The notes under the pieces: generated by a model
The model's database searches: none
Seen by the model: only the letters and a program-made list of their open reading frames with translations
Told to the model about the DNA's origin: nothing
Part shown: piece after piece, positions 11,429 to 24,000 of the stretch
Layout: the number at the start of each line of letters is the position of its first letter
Position numbering within the stretch: the first letter of the stretch is position 1
Made by a program: the position numbers and the translations under genes
Source: Bedellia somnulentella
Lineage: Eukaryota > Arthropoda > Insecta > Lepidoptera > Bedelliidae
Assembly: GCA_963576735.1 (NCBI GenBank)
Contig: OY755181.1
Span: 17,125,261-17,189,260, forward strand
Length of the DNA: 64,000 bases
Reading direction: 5' to 3'

Positions 11429-11936
11429 AACTAAGTAAAGACCATAACAGATTTGAAAACATTTATCGAAATTACATTAAAAATAACATTTTGAAATTTT
11501 GAATGTTCATCCTTGCATGGCTAGCACGAGCGATCTTTTAACTAGGTATCGCGGGGTATAAAACCGCTATCTCTTTCGCACTTACATAATATCGTATATT
11601 TTATCTCATTCTAACGAAAGAGTAACGATTAAAAAACGTCTGTGCTAGGACTCCTGGCAGTTATTCTCTTCTGGATCTTTTTGCCTAGCAATCAATTACG
11701 TTGAGAAAGTTATAATTTAATAACTTCTATCCGGGAACGGATCCGGCCCTCAAAAAAAGGTTGTGAGCATAGGCACCCAAAAATCTCTTAGCTATACTGA
11801 TTAGTATTTTATTAGCCTCAAAAGACCATAAAAGTGTGAGGTCGTAGGTCGATTAGTGTTGTGGGCATACCCATCTTACCCATATGGCTGGATCCGCCCT
11901 TGCCTGTATCACAGATAAAAATAAACTAGTATGAAT

Positions 11937-12479
11937 CTTTGATTAAAACAAAATAGCGAATATAGGTGACTCGCCTCTAGCGCGTGGATCCTTTAAATCA
12001 GGCTAACGTCGCCTAATTGCGCTTAGTCGTAATCGACAAGTGACAGGAACAGGTGTGTGACTCGAAGAAACAGTTTTGTTATTTTAAGCGAGATAGCTGT
12101 TACCAAAAATGTACAAACTATTCCAAAAGAAAAAACAAATCTCATGGCATCACTTTTCACTCGTAAGTACATAAAAACTTAAAAAGAATATGATATTTTT
12201 AAATTCATTAATTGCTTTGTTCGCCATTTTGCATTCTGGTATCGTCGTTGATACAATTTGACCCGAAGTATCCTGAAGACGCACGACAGCAGCATGCGCT
12301 TGTCTCGCTCGCGCTACTGTCGAATCAAATATGTTTGTCTCTGTCGTTCGGTAGCGTACAACGTTAAATAACAAACACAGTTGTGTGAGTGTGCGTGCTG
12401 TGTAGTTGTGAATATGCCTCTTTTCAGTTGAAGATTATAAGTACGTGCCGTATCTTCCGCTATGTTGTTTTAATCAAAG
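11937..12479. mobile_element. TIR element at the duplication junction, 543 bp
   Basis: Ends CTTTGATTAAAACAAAATAG and CTATGTTGTTTTAATCAAAG are inverted with one mismatch in about 22 bp. It separates the two copies of the segmental duplication. A 74-aa minus frame (12150-12374) inside it is not recognised. No target-site duplication is evident. Confidence 0.65.
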
Positions 12480-12619
12480 CTCACACCTAACAGCATCTCA
12501 ATTAGTTCACACATCGCGGTATCGAACAGTTTTATTTTCTTAGTATATACAAAGTTTTACTACGTGATGGGGTTTACTGGCTAGTATAAATCGGTATGCA
12601 AGGTGTTTTTGGTATTTAT

Positions 12620-14014
12620 TAGGGATGCAACGATACCGATACGATAATCGTATATCGGCGATTATCGTAAACCTTTACGATCATTCGTTATCGTCGATAT
12701 TACGATACGATTTTTTTACGATACATTTATTTCCAAATTTTTGAACAAGCTACAAAGTCAAGTACCTACTGAATCATCCATGTTCAAACAGAGACATGAC
12801 TTTAAGTATTAGGGGGTTAACACAGGATTAAGTATTGAAATGGAGGCACGGTTTGGTAACTTGGAGTCCGATAAAAACTGTATTTGGCTACAGCTCTGGA
12901 CCCATGATCCAATTGATACACAGTAATGAGAGAAACCGACTTAAGGGAAACAACTTAAAAATGTTTTGTTTTCTGAATAATAATTTGCCAGTTATAAATT
13001 ACGACTACAAGTTAAATTAATTAATAGTCAGTAAATGTAACATATTAAACAGAAGTAACAATTTAAATTATAAGTTAATAATGAAAATTGTTAAAAATAA
13101 TAAATATATTGATTAAAAACGCATAACTTTTTATATACTTTTACTTATAGTCTAAGAGCCCGCTACGGCCAGACCTTAGTTATAGTATAAAGTCTAAAAG
13201 TTTCTCTGTGTATGTCCACTATACAGGTAAGAACGATCCCAGGCTATGAAACTTGGGTCGCCCCGGCTTTGGCAGGTAACAGGTAGTAAAGGTGTGTAAA
13301 AATGTATCTCAAATTAGGTATAGCATAAAGCTTAGTTTTCATATATTTTATTAGTGGTGATCTTAGAAATCGCCTCGTCCACAGCCAGACACTTAGTACA
13401 GTTGCAACCCCCTGCCAGACACCCTTAAAGTAGGCTTAATTTTAATGATACTTTAGTTATAGTATAAAATCGGAATTTTATATATGTTATTTGGAGAACT
13501 ATAAAATGATGTTTCCTCAGTAGCCAGACAATTTTTATACTTTATATCATTAAAATTAAGCCTACTTTAAGGGTGTCTGGCAGGGGGTTGCAACTGTACT
13601 AAGTGTCTGGCTGTGGACGAGGCGATTTCTAAGATCACCACTAATAAAATATATGAAAACTAAGCTTTATGCTATACCTAATTTGAGATACATTTTTACA
13701 CACCTTTACTACCTGGTACCTGCCAAAGCCGGGGCGACCCAAGTTTCATAGCCTGGGATCGTTCTTACCTGTATAGTGGACATACACAGAGAAACTTTTA
13801 GACTTTATACTATAACTAAGGTCTGGCCGTCGCGGGCTCTTGCTTTATTAGTCGTACAATAATAAAATACAACAAAGCTTCCAATAAATTTATGAAAATA
13901 ATAATTAAAAAAATATCGTAATGCATTCGTATCGTAATTCGTTATCGTATTTGGCCATTAAGATGCATTCGTCATTCGTATTGGTATCGTAATAGACGTA
14001 TCGTTGCATCCCTA
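12620..14014. mobile_element. non-autonomous hAT-type element
   Basis: TIRs TAGGGATGCAACGATA and TATCGTTGCATCCCTA; 8-bp target-site duplication GTATTTAT at 12612-12619 and 14015-14022. The intact empty site is in the sister copy near 9090. Both subterminal regions are rich in TATCGT/ACGATA words. No transposase frame is present. Confidence 0.9.
13149..13845. mobile_element. large palindrome inside the hAT element
   Basis: About 310-bp arms (13149-13457 and about 13538-13845) are near-identical inverted copies: AGAGCCCGCTACGGCCAGAC at left against GTCTGGCCGTCGCGGGCTCT at right, and GTCTGGCAGGGGGTTGCAAC inside. The loop is about 80 bp. Confidence 0.9.
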
Positions 14015-14595
14015 GTATTTATTAATATTTTTATTCGATAGCAAACACGAAAATAAAAGACTAATTTGAATATTTTTCATCTAAAATGAGTATTTGTAAA
14101 GATATATTTTTTATATATATTGTTCCACTTTTGTTCTTAATGACGTCATCGATCGACAAAATCACGTAGCGACAGGCAAATGAAGCGAAATATTTAATGA
14201 AAATATTGCTGATGGCTAAACATTTCACGAATTAGTAATCTCAAATGAAATTATTACGATAATATACTAAACATGCCTATGATTTTCGATATTTTATTAA
14301 TAAACGGCAAAAACTAACGTGTTTGAAGGTCAAACACTGTTACAGTTTTTTGATAAAATAACAGTCGCCTTAGCTTTATTTGATTTAATTTCAAGAAAAT
14401 ATTGTTTAAAAACATCTCGAAATGGTTCCGTAATCAGCATTACTTTAGTAAAACTTTGGGTACCGAATTGATGAAGTGTGCACAAACTTTTCATTTTATA
14501 AAATATCCACCTATACTCACGGCTAATATTCTAAACAAAGAAAGCTACACCAGTGGAATTCACTTCACTTAATGTTTACATCATAGAGGCATACA

Positions 14596-14850
14596 TATGC
14601 TGTGTAGTGTCGGCTTAGAATAGCACTACCCCATTTCTTCCGGTGGGTGTACGTAAGAGGCGACTAACCGTGTTGGGGCTTTAAAGGATTTTTGGGCGAT
14701 GCGGTTGGAGACCCATCACCAACAACCTTTATATTACCATGTTTTCCCCACTAAAATTTCCAAAAGTGGCTGAGGAATTTTTAATTCCTTAGCTATGGCT
14801 ACCCCTTCTAGGGATCTATAGCCGTAAGTATATGTATGTATCTATGCATA
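14596..14850 (+). mobile_element. family A element
   Basis: GCTGTGTAGTGTCGGCTTAG start; ends GCCGTAAGTATATGTATG. Duplicate of 9707-9954. Confidence 0.75.
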
Positions 14851-15084
14851 CAATGATACAATAAATAATCTTCGATTTATATGTTTATTTTATTTCAGTA
14901 ACATTTTCCAAGAAAACCTCGTCGGGAAACGTAGTAAAACAAAAAAGGAAAAACATTAAAATTCCGTTTATTAAAAAAACAGCTTACTTATTGCACACAA
15001 TATACAATCATTTAAGTCTTCCCGAGCACATAGGGTACAGCTACTCACACCTATTAATCCAAGGGTTTATTGAGCAAACTTCGG

Positions 15085-18000
15085 TCACATGACCACGTGG
15101 TCATTTCCTATTTGGCAGTCCTTCGTCAATGGAACTATCACTACTTGGATCTGAAAAAATAACGAGACAAGTTAATTTATAATTTGGGGTAGGTATTATA
15201 AATCCGTTAAATACGTTATTAAATCCGAAAAAGGGTAGCCAGAGCTGTAGAATTTGAAATACATCAACCACTTTGAAGTTGCGTGAAAATTCATTCATGT
15301 TATTACGACCTAAATTCTGAAGCATATCTACCTAGTTGCCTCTGTGATGCTATTGCCAGGGAAAAAACAACCAGATACTTGGGGATCATTATTGACCAAC
15401 GTCTAACATGGCATGCCCATATAGATATGGTGATGGAAAGGGTTAGGAAATTAATGTGGGTATTCAAATCTCTTCGCCAAGTTGCGTCACAATCCCTTAT
15501 TACCCAGATTTATACTGCTCTTGCTCAATCGGTCATTAGTTACTGTATACCGGCTTGGGGAGGAGCTACTAAAATTAAATTCCTAGAAATGGAGAGGGCT
15601 CAACGATTATTATTGAAAGTTTTGTACTCTAAACCATATCGATTCCCTACTAATGATCTTTATGCCTACTGCAAGCTACTATCGGTTAGGCGATTATATA
15701 TTCTGAGATGATTTTGCGTGTGCAAAGAAACATTCCATATACTCCACAAGCCAATTACCACAAGAAAGGCAAAACTGGCTATTAAAATAGATCGTGTACG
15801 AACTGCATATGCAAGTAGACAATATGCCTAGCAGTCAGCACACTTATATAACACGATAAATAAAGAGTTGAACATACTCCCTAAATCTTTTTGTGAATGT
15901 AAGAAAATTGTAACTGACTGGTTAGTAAAACATACTTATGACAGCACTGAGCAATTGTTCAAGAATATAAAATAAATAGTTAACTGCTTTAAAGTCAATG
16001 TCTATTTATTATTACATTTTAAATAAATATGGAAATTTTTATTTATTTTAATTTTAAAAATAAATTTGATATTTTTATTATTATTTTTTGTAGTTTTGTT
16101 ATTATTGATGATGAATAATTATTACCTACTTATAATACAGCGAGAATTTTTATGTTGCATATATATAAATGAAAATGTGTAAATGATATTATTAACCCAA
16201 AAATATTTACTTTAGACTTCTTCTGGAATGTTGCATTGATAAATGATTATAAATAAGTGAATGATTAGAACATGTTAAAGGTTGATTGTATAATAATGGA
16301 AAATATACTGTAAAATATAATTTGAATATATATTTTTATTTTATACTTAAAATCATAATATTTTGGATTATATAGTTTTATAGATATAAGTGTTTTTTAT
16401 TGTTGGTAAATTGTATGCTAAGGTACTGATTGAAAGAGTGATGAATAAAACTGATGAGAAAATATGGGATGTGCAAGCGGGATTTAGGAAAGGAATGGGA
16501 TGTATGGATCAAATCTTCTCTCTAAGGAGCATCACCGAAAAGTTCTTAGCTAAGAACCAAAAGGTGTATTGCTCCTTCATAGATTTAGAGAAGGCGTATG
16601 ATAGGGTGGTAAGAAAGTGTTTATGGGAGGTGTTATCCAAGTTCGGTTTGGGGAGTCAACTTATACGTGCATTAGTATCACTCTATGAGGATTCTAGTGC
16701 ATGTGTAAGAGTAAACGGGGAAAACACTGACTGGTTCGGAATCTCTAGGGGTGTCCGACAGGGATGTGTAGCTTCTCCGTGGCTCTTCAATTTGTTCATG
16801 GATGACTGTTTGACAGAGTTGCGTGAAAGTGATTATGGACTAAGAATGAGTGGATTCATCATTAAATGCCTCTTGTATGCTGACGATCAAGTACTACTTG
16901 CATCGTCGGCAGAAGAGTTGCAAGAGATGATGAATATTGCATGTGAGTCTTTTGTAAGAAAGGGAATGAGGGTGAATGTGGATAAGACCAAAACGATGGT
17001 TTTTGAGAGACAGGAAGATGTGACAGAATGCGTGATTGCGATTGATGGTAAGGATGTGGAACAGGTGAAGGAGTTTGTATATCTGGGAAGTTTGTTTACA
17101 AGGGATGGAAAATGTGATGAAGATATTGAAAGAAGAGTGAAAAAGGGTAATACGGTAAATGGAGCAATGAATAGCCTAATGACCTGTCAATCGGTGTCTG
17201 AAAAGGCCCGAATGGCTGTGCATGATGCTGTTCTTGTTCCTACGCTTATGTATGGAAGCGAATGTTGGGTGTGGCAGAAGAAGCATGAGAGCAGAGTGAA
17301 TGCAGTAGAGATGAGGTCCCTCAGAAAAATTTGTAATGTTAGATTATGTGACCGAATGAGAAATAGTGTTATTCGTGAAAAGTGTGGTGTGAAAGATGAT
17401 ATTGTAAGAAAGATAGAAAAAGGAATGTTGAGATGGTTTGGGCACATAGAGAGGATGGATGATAGAAAATTGGTAAAAGGGATCTATAGAGCTAGTGTGG
17501 ATGGTAATGTTAGTAGAGGACGACCACGGAGAACACACTTGGACCAAATTGAGAGTGTGCTCAAAAAGGCTGGCGTCCGAAGTATGAAGAATAAAAGAGC
17601 ATGTATGAAAAGATTGATGGATGTAAACGAAGCTAGAGAGGTTTGTCAGGATCTTGCGATGTGGCGATCAATAGTCTCTGCCTACCCCAATGGGAACTAA
17701 TGGCGTGAGTATATGTATGTATGTATATGTATGTTTTTTATATTTAATTTAATTACAGATAAAAACTAAATGTTTTGGATATGTAGTTTCAACGATAATG
17801 TATTACTTGCAAACGGAGGAGCGGGGCCTCCCGGCACAGGGATTTTTGTATTTTTTTGTGAGGACAATAAAGGAAAATATAATAAAGGCTAGTTGTTTAT
17901 GCTTCAGCCAGCCCAACGATCACTTAAAAACCCCCGAATTTCACACTTTACGATACCCAGGGGAAGAAAACACATACATATACTCACGACTATAAATCCC

Positions 18001-21000
18001 TTAACGGGGTAGCCAGAGCTTTGAATGAAAAATTCCTCAGCCACTTTTGGAAGTTGATTGCGTCTTAAAAGTAATGGCGTTATTATAATTATTAATTCTA
18101 ATTATCGTAGCTGTGTAGTGTCGGCTTAGAATAGCACTACCCCATTTCTTCCGGTGGGTGTACGTAAGAGGCGACTAACGGTATTGGGGCCTTTAAGGGA
18201 TTTTTTTGCGATGCGGTTGGACACCCAACACCAACAACCTTTATTTTACCATCTTTTCCCAACTCAACTTTCCAAAGGTGGCTGGGGAATTTCTCATTCC
18301 TTAGCTCTGGCTACCCCATCTAGGGATTTATAGCCGTGAGTATATGTATGTAATTATCTTACTTTTACAACAACAACCGTGTTAGCTCAGTAGATAGAAT
18401 ACCGCTTATTGTTCAGACGATGAGGGTAACAATCCCGGGTCGGGCCTACACCAATTTGTCTATTCTAAAGACATATGTGAGCTTAATTTATCATGGTTGT
18501 TAACGGTGAGGGAAAACATCGTGAGGAAACCCACATGGCTAAGTTGTACTCAGTCATGTGACAGTGTATTCGTACAAAAACTGTAATAGGCCTGCCCTCT
18601 ACCTGGTACTGGTACCTACAACAATGTCACGTGATGTTCAGAAGTATTAGTACCTCTGCCAACCCCTTCGTTTGATTGAAATTGAATTGAGAATCTTACT
18701 CTTAGTTGGTCAGCATTTGGTCCCAGCAAATGTTTGGGCTCGTCAGTGACGTTGCAACAACAATCACAATTTACACACCGCCTGAAAACAATAGTGAAAT
18801 GTTAGTGTTAACCAAATATTCGGTTCCGTAGATGATATTTTGAGCTGAATTCTTATAATATTTTGCAGTTATAATATATCTTTATATTATCCCCACTCAA
18901 CTTCCAAAAGTGGCTGAAGAATTTAAAATTCCTTAGCTCTGGCTACCCCATAACATAACATATACTCACGGCTATAAATCCCTAGAAGGGGTAGCCAGAG
19001 CTAAGGAATTAGAAATTCCTCAGCCACTTTTGGAAATTGAGTGGGGAAAAGATGGTAAAGTAAAGGTTGTTAGTGATGGGTCTCCAACCGCATCGCCCAA
19101 AAATCCCTTAAAAAGCCCCAATACCGTTAGTCGCCTCTTACGTACACCCACCGGAAGAAATGGGGTAGTGTTATCACAATTTACACACCGCCTGAAAACA
19201 ATAGTGAAATGTTAGTGTTAACCAAATATTCGGTTCCGTAGATGATATTTTGAGCTGAATTCTTATAATATTTTGCAGTTATAATATATCTTTATATTAT
19301 CCCCACTCAACTTCCAAAAGTGGCTGAAGAATTTAAAATTCCTTAGCTCTGGCTACCCCATAACATAACATATACTCACGGCTATAAATCCCTAGAAGGG
19401 GTAGCCAGAGCTAAGGAATTAGAAATTCCTCAGCCACTTTTGGAAATTGAGTGGGGAAAAGATGGTAAAGTAAAGGTTGTTAGTGATGGGTCTCCAACCG
19501 CATCGCCCAAAAATCCCTTAAAAAGCCCCAATACCGTTAGTCGCCTCTTACGTACACCCACCGGAAGAAATGGGGTAGTGTTATCACAATTTACACACCG
19601 CCTGAAAACAATAGTGAAATGTTAGTGTTAACCAAATATTCGGTTCCGTAGATGATATTTTGAGCTGAATTCTTATAATATTTTGCAGTTATAATATATC
19701 TTTATATTATCCCCACTCAACTTCCAAAAGTGGCTGAAGAATTTAAAATTCCTTAGCTCTGGCTACCCCATAACATAACATATACTCACGGCTATAAATC
19801 CCTAGAAGGGGTAGCCAGAGCTAAGGAATTAGAAATTCCTCAGCCACTTTTGGAAATTGAGTGGGGAAAAGATGGTAAAGTAAAGGTTGTTAGTGATGGG
19901 TCTCCAACCGCATCGCCCAAAAATCCCTTAAAAAGCCCCAATACCGTTAGTCGCCTCTTACGTACACCCACCGGAAGAAATGGGGTAGTGTTATTCTAAG
20001 CCGACACTACACAGCATTTATAATATATTTTTATATGTGTGTTGTTTGTGTGTCACTCTCACTTTAACTGAGTAGGGACCATAATAGATTTGAAAACATT
20101 TATCGAAATTACATTAAAAATAACATTATGAAATTTTGAATGTTTATCCTTGCATGACTAGCACGAGCGACCTTTTAACTAGGTATCGCGGGGTATAAAC
20201 CCGCTATCTCTTTCGCACTTACATAATATCGTATATTTTATCTCATTCTAACGAAAGAGTAACGATTAAAAAACGTCTGTGCTAGGACTCCTGGCAGTTA
20301 TTCTCTTCTGGATCTTTTTGCCTAGCAATCAATTACGTTGAGAAAGTTATAATTTAGTTACTTCTATCCAGGAACGGATCCGGCCCTCAAAAAAAGGTTG
20401 TGAGCATAGGCACCCAAAAATCTCTTAGCTATACTGATTATCTATATTAAGCTGTGTAGTGTCGGCTTAGAATAGCACTACCCCATTTCTTCCGGTGGGT
20501 GTACGTAAGAGGCGACTAACGGTATTGGGGGCCTTTAAGGGATTGTTGGGCGATGCGGTTGGAGACCAATCACCAACAACCTTTATTTTTACCATCTTTT
20601 CTCCACTCACATTTCCAAAAGTGGCTGAGGAATTTCTAATTACTAAGCTCTGGCCACCCCTTCTAGGGTTTGTAGCCGTGAGTATATGTATGTATACTGA
20701 TTAGTAAAATCATACCAGCTTTAGCCTCAAAAGACCATAAAAGTGTGAGGTCGTAGGTCGATTAGAGTTGTGGGCATACCCATCTTACCCATATGGCTGG
20801 ATCCGCCCTTGCCTGTATCACACATAAAAATAAACTAGTATGAATAGTATTATTGAAATAAATTCAATACTTACGCGTGCTTCGTACTATTAGCTGTGGA
20901 CTTCGCAGAGTCGTTGGGAGGACAATACAGTGGGTTGTTTAGCGTGTCGAAATCTAAAGCATCGTCTATATTGAGTACTCTGAAACAAAATGTATATAAT

Positions 21001-24000
21001 GGTATGAATAGTGTAGTGTCGGCTTAGAATAACACTACCCCATTTCTACCCGTGGGTGATCGTAAGAGGCGACTAAGGGGCTTATTAACTGATTTTTGGG
21101 CGGTGTGGTTGGAGACTCGTCACCAAAAACATTTATTATTACCATCTTTTCCCCAATCAACTTCCAAAAGTGGCTGAGGAATTTATAATTCCTTAGCTCT
21201 GGTTACCCCTTCTAGGGAAATATAGCCGTGAGTATATGTATGTATGTATGAATCTATATATGAAATTAAGTAAGTTAAATGAATTATATTGTCATTCCCA
21301 CCAGACTAAGAAAACACTATAAGTTTACAAAATATGCATAGAGATTTTAGGAAATAATGTATAAAAGATTTTCCCTCTGAAGCCCAAACTCCGGTGGTTT
21401 CTACAGCGAGTGACACATAGAAAAAAGGAGACATAAGCTGACTATAATAAGAAGGCTTATGTCTCGCATGGGAAGAATTTGGAAGATCCTGTATTATAAC
21501 CATACCCCGCAGCGAACTAGCGAAACCGTGGCATTTGTGAGATAGGGTTGTCATTTTAATACAACAAACAAATAAATAGAAAGATTCTTTAAAATAAATT
21601 TCATTCACCATGAAATTATGTTTAAATGAACTAAGCTATAAACATATAGAAAATAAACATAACGTTTATTCAAAGAGGTGCTAAAAGGTTATCAATGAAT
21701 TGCATTAATCAAGTACGATTAACTATGTAACGAATAAATCATAGTTGCTAACCCTGATAAACAATTGTCATTTGCCACGGATTTGCCAGTTCGTAGCGGG
21801 GTATAATTATAACTATTTAAAATACATCTAGCTAGAATCAAACTACACTAATTTCAATTGTTTGTATATATTTAGGAAACTATAGGTTTATGTTATGTCC
21901 TTGTGAACTTTATACATATTTACTAATAAATAAAAGGATAAATAAAGGAAAGAAACATATTAGTTAAAATGTGGAAGATATTGAAAGGAGAGTTAAAAAG
22001 GGAAACGCGGTGAATGGAGCCATGAACAGTCTGATGTTGAGCCAGTCGTTGTCAGAAAAGGCTCGAATGGCTGTGCATAATGCTGTTCTGGTTCCCACGC
22101 TGATGTATGGTAGTGAATGTTGGGCATGGCAGAAGAAGCATGAAAGTAGAGTTAATGCAGTGGAAATGAGATCCCTCAGAAGTAATAATAATGTAAGGCT
22201 GTGTGATAGAGTGAGAAATACTGTGATCCGTGAACGAGTAGGTTTGAAAGATGACGTAGTATGCAAGATAGAAAAAGGAATGTTGAGGTGGTTTGGGCAC
22301 ATAGAGAGGATGGATGAAAATAAAGTAGCGAAAGAGATATATAGAGCCAATGTGGATGGGAATGTTAGTAGAGGACGGCCTCGTAAAACGTTTCTGGACC
22401 AGATAGAAAACGTTCTTATAAAGGCGGGGGTCCGAAGTGAGAAGAATAAAAGAGCATGTATGAGAAGGATAATGAATGTAAGGGAAGCAAGAGAGGTTTG
22501 TCAAGATCGTACTAAGTGGCGATCGATAGTCTCTGCCTACCCCAATGGGAATAATGGGCGTGAGTATAAGTAAGTAAGTAAGTAGTTAAAATGACTGTTT
22601 CCTCAATAAAATAAAATAAAAAATATCACGACAAACCTGTTCTGCGCTGAGAACCTGTGTATCCTCTCCACAACCGTCGACACATGTTCGACTCCTTTCT
22701 GAACTCCCCACACCAGTATTCCGATCTAAAATTAATTTATCATTAGAATTACTAAATGGCAGAAATGGACCTCTAAAAATTCAGAGGTATTATCGACCTT
22801 ATATTTTTATCGATAACGGTGAGGGAAAACATCGTGAGAAATTACTATTCATATTCATACCAAACGGCGATAGGCCTGCCCTCTATCACGTGAGTACAAA
22901 TATTGAACAGAAATTAAAAGCATAAGTTACTTTGCACTACATCAGCTATGTACTTGTGAATATTCCGTCAAAATCGGTCCACTTGTTTCAGAGAGTAGTC
23001 AGACATAGAAAACATACATACATACATACTACTCACGGTCATAAATCCCAAAAAGGGGTGGCCAGAGCTTCAGAGCTAGAAACTCCTCAGCCGCATTTGG
23101 AAGTTGATAGGGGAGAAGATGGAAAAAATAAAGTATCTTTGGTGATGGGTTTCCTCAAAAAGCACTTAAAAAAACCCTATACCCTTAGTCGCTTCTTACG
23201 ACACCCGTGGGTAGAAAGGGGTAGTGACATTCTAAGCCGGCACTACAGGGCAATATATGATATTTGATATATGTAACGTTTGCCGTGTAGTGCCGGCTTA
23301 GAATGTCACTACCCCTTTCTACCAACGGGTATCGTAAGAGGCGACTAAGGGCATTGCGGCTTTTTATTGGATTTTTGGGCGATGCGGTTGGAGACCCATC
23401 ACCAAAAACCTTTATTTTTACCATCTTTTCACCACTCTACTTCCAAAAGTGGCTGAGGAATTTATAATTCCTTAGCTCTGGCTACCCCGTCTAGGGAAAT
23501 ATAGCCGTGAGTATATGTAGGTATGTATGTATGTAACGTTTGTACACTCATTCGCATGTAAATAAACGGTTATTTCAGTAATTCAAATTTTATTGTTTGT
23601 ATATGGTATGAAATGCCGTGTATTCTCGGTTAGAATATCAATGATCCATCTCCAACCGTGGTTGTCATTCGAGGCTTTTAAGAATATAAAGCATCCATAC
23701 TGGATCCATAGTCTTTCCATAGACCAGTCACCACCGATCTTTTATTTCAGAGAATTTACCATCTTAACTTCCAAAGACTCTAACTAAAGATATCTCTCCT
23801 ACCGCTACCTCTTATTGGAATTCATAGGTGCGAGAGAATAAGTATAGTTAAAATCTCAAACTGCCCTTTACATAAATCATACATACCATATACTCATGAT
23901 GGTAAAAATAAATGTTTTTAGTGACGGGTCTCGAACCACATCGCCCAAAAATCACTTAAAAAGCCCCTATACCCTTAGTTGCCTCTTACGATCACCCACG

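Larger units (their letters stand above)
8932..11936. repeat. segmental duplication, copy 1
   Basis: Blocks in the same order as 12480-20850: element D plus family A plus exon 14 (8932-10303 matching 12482-15205), the family A/B block plus exon 13 (10325-11125 matching 18060-18870), and the 11441-11936 block matching 20067-20845. Copy 2 is longer only because of later insertions. Confidence 0.85.
12591..14466 (+). mobile_element. family D element interrupted by a hAT
   Basis: Left TCGGTATGCAAGG, right TTGGGTACCGA; split by 12620-14014. Confidence 0.7.
12480..20850. repeat. segmental duplication, copy 2 (with later insertions)
   Basis: Same block order as 8932-11936. It is extended by the hAT insertion (12620-14014), LINE insertions (15206-18056) and the 410-bp tandem array. 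It carries the presumed working exons 13 and 14 of the BTBD17-like gene. Confidence 0.85.

Noticed and set aside
15104..15150. Alternative end DPSSDSSIDEGLPNRK for the BTBD17-like protein
   Set aside because: This frame of the terminal exon is out of phase with exon 13; the in-phase reading gives IQVVIVPLTK and a stop at 15085-15087.
19030..19625. Two identical 61-aa frames (starting [14 protein letters not shown])
   Set aside because: They lie in minus-oriented family A elements copied by the 410-bp array; similar frames appear in every family A copy, so they are shadows of the repeat.
18764..19993. CRISPR-like or satellite array
   Set aside because: Three long units with splice-site and SINE content; no short repeats with unique spacers.
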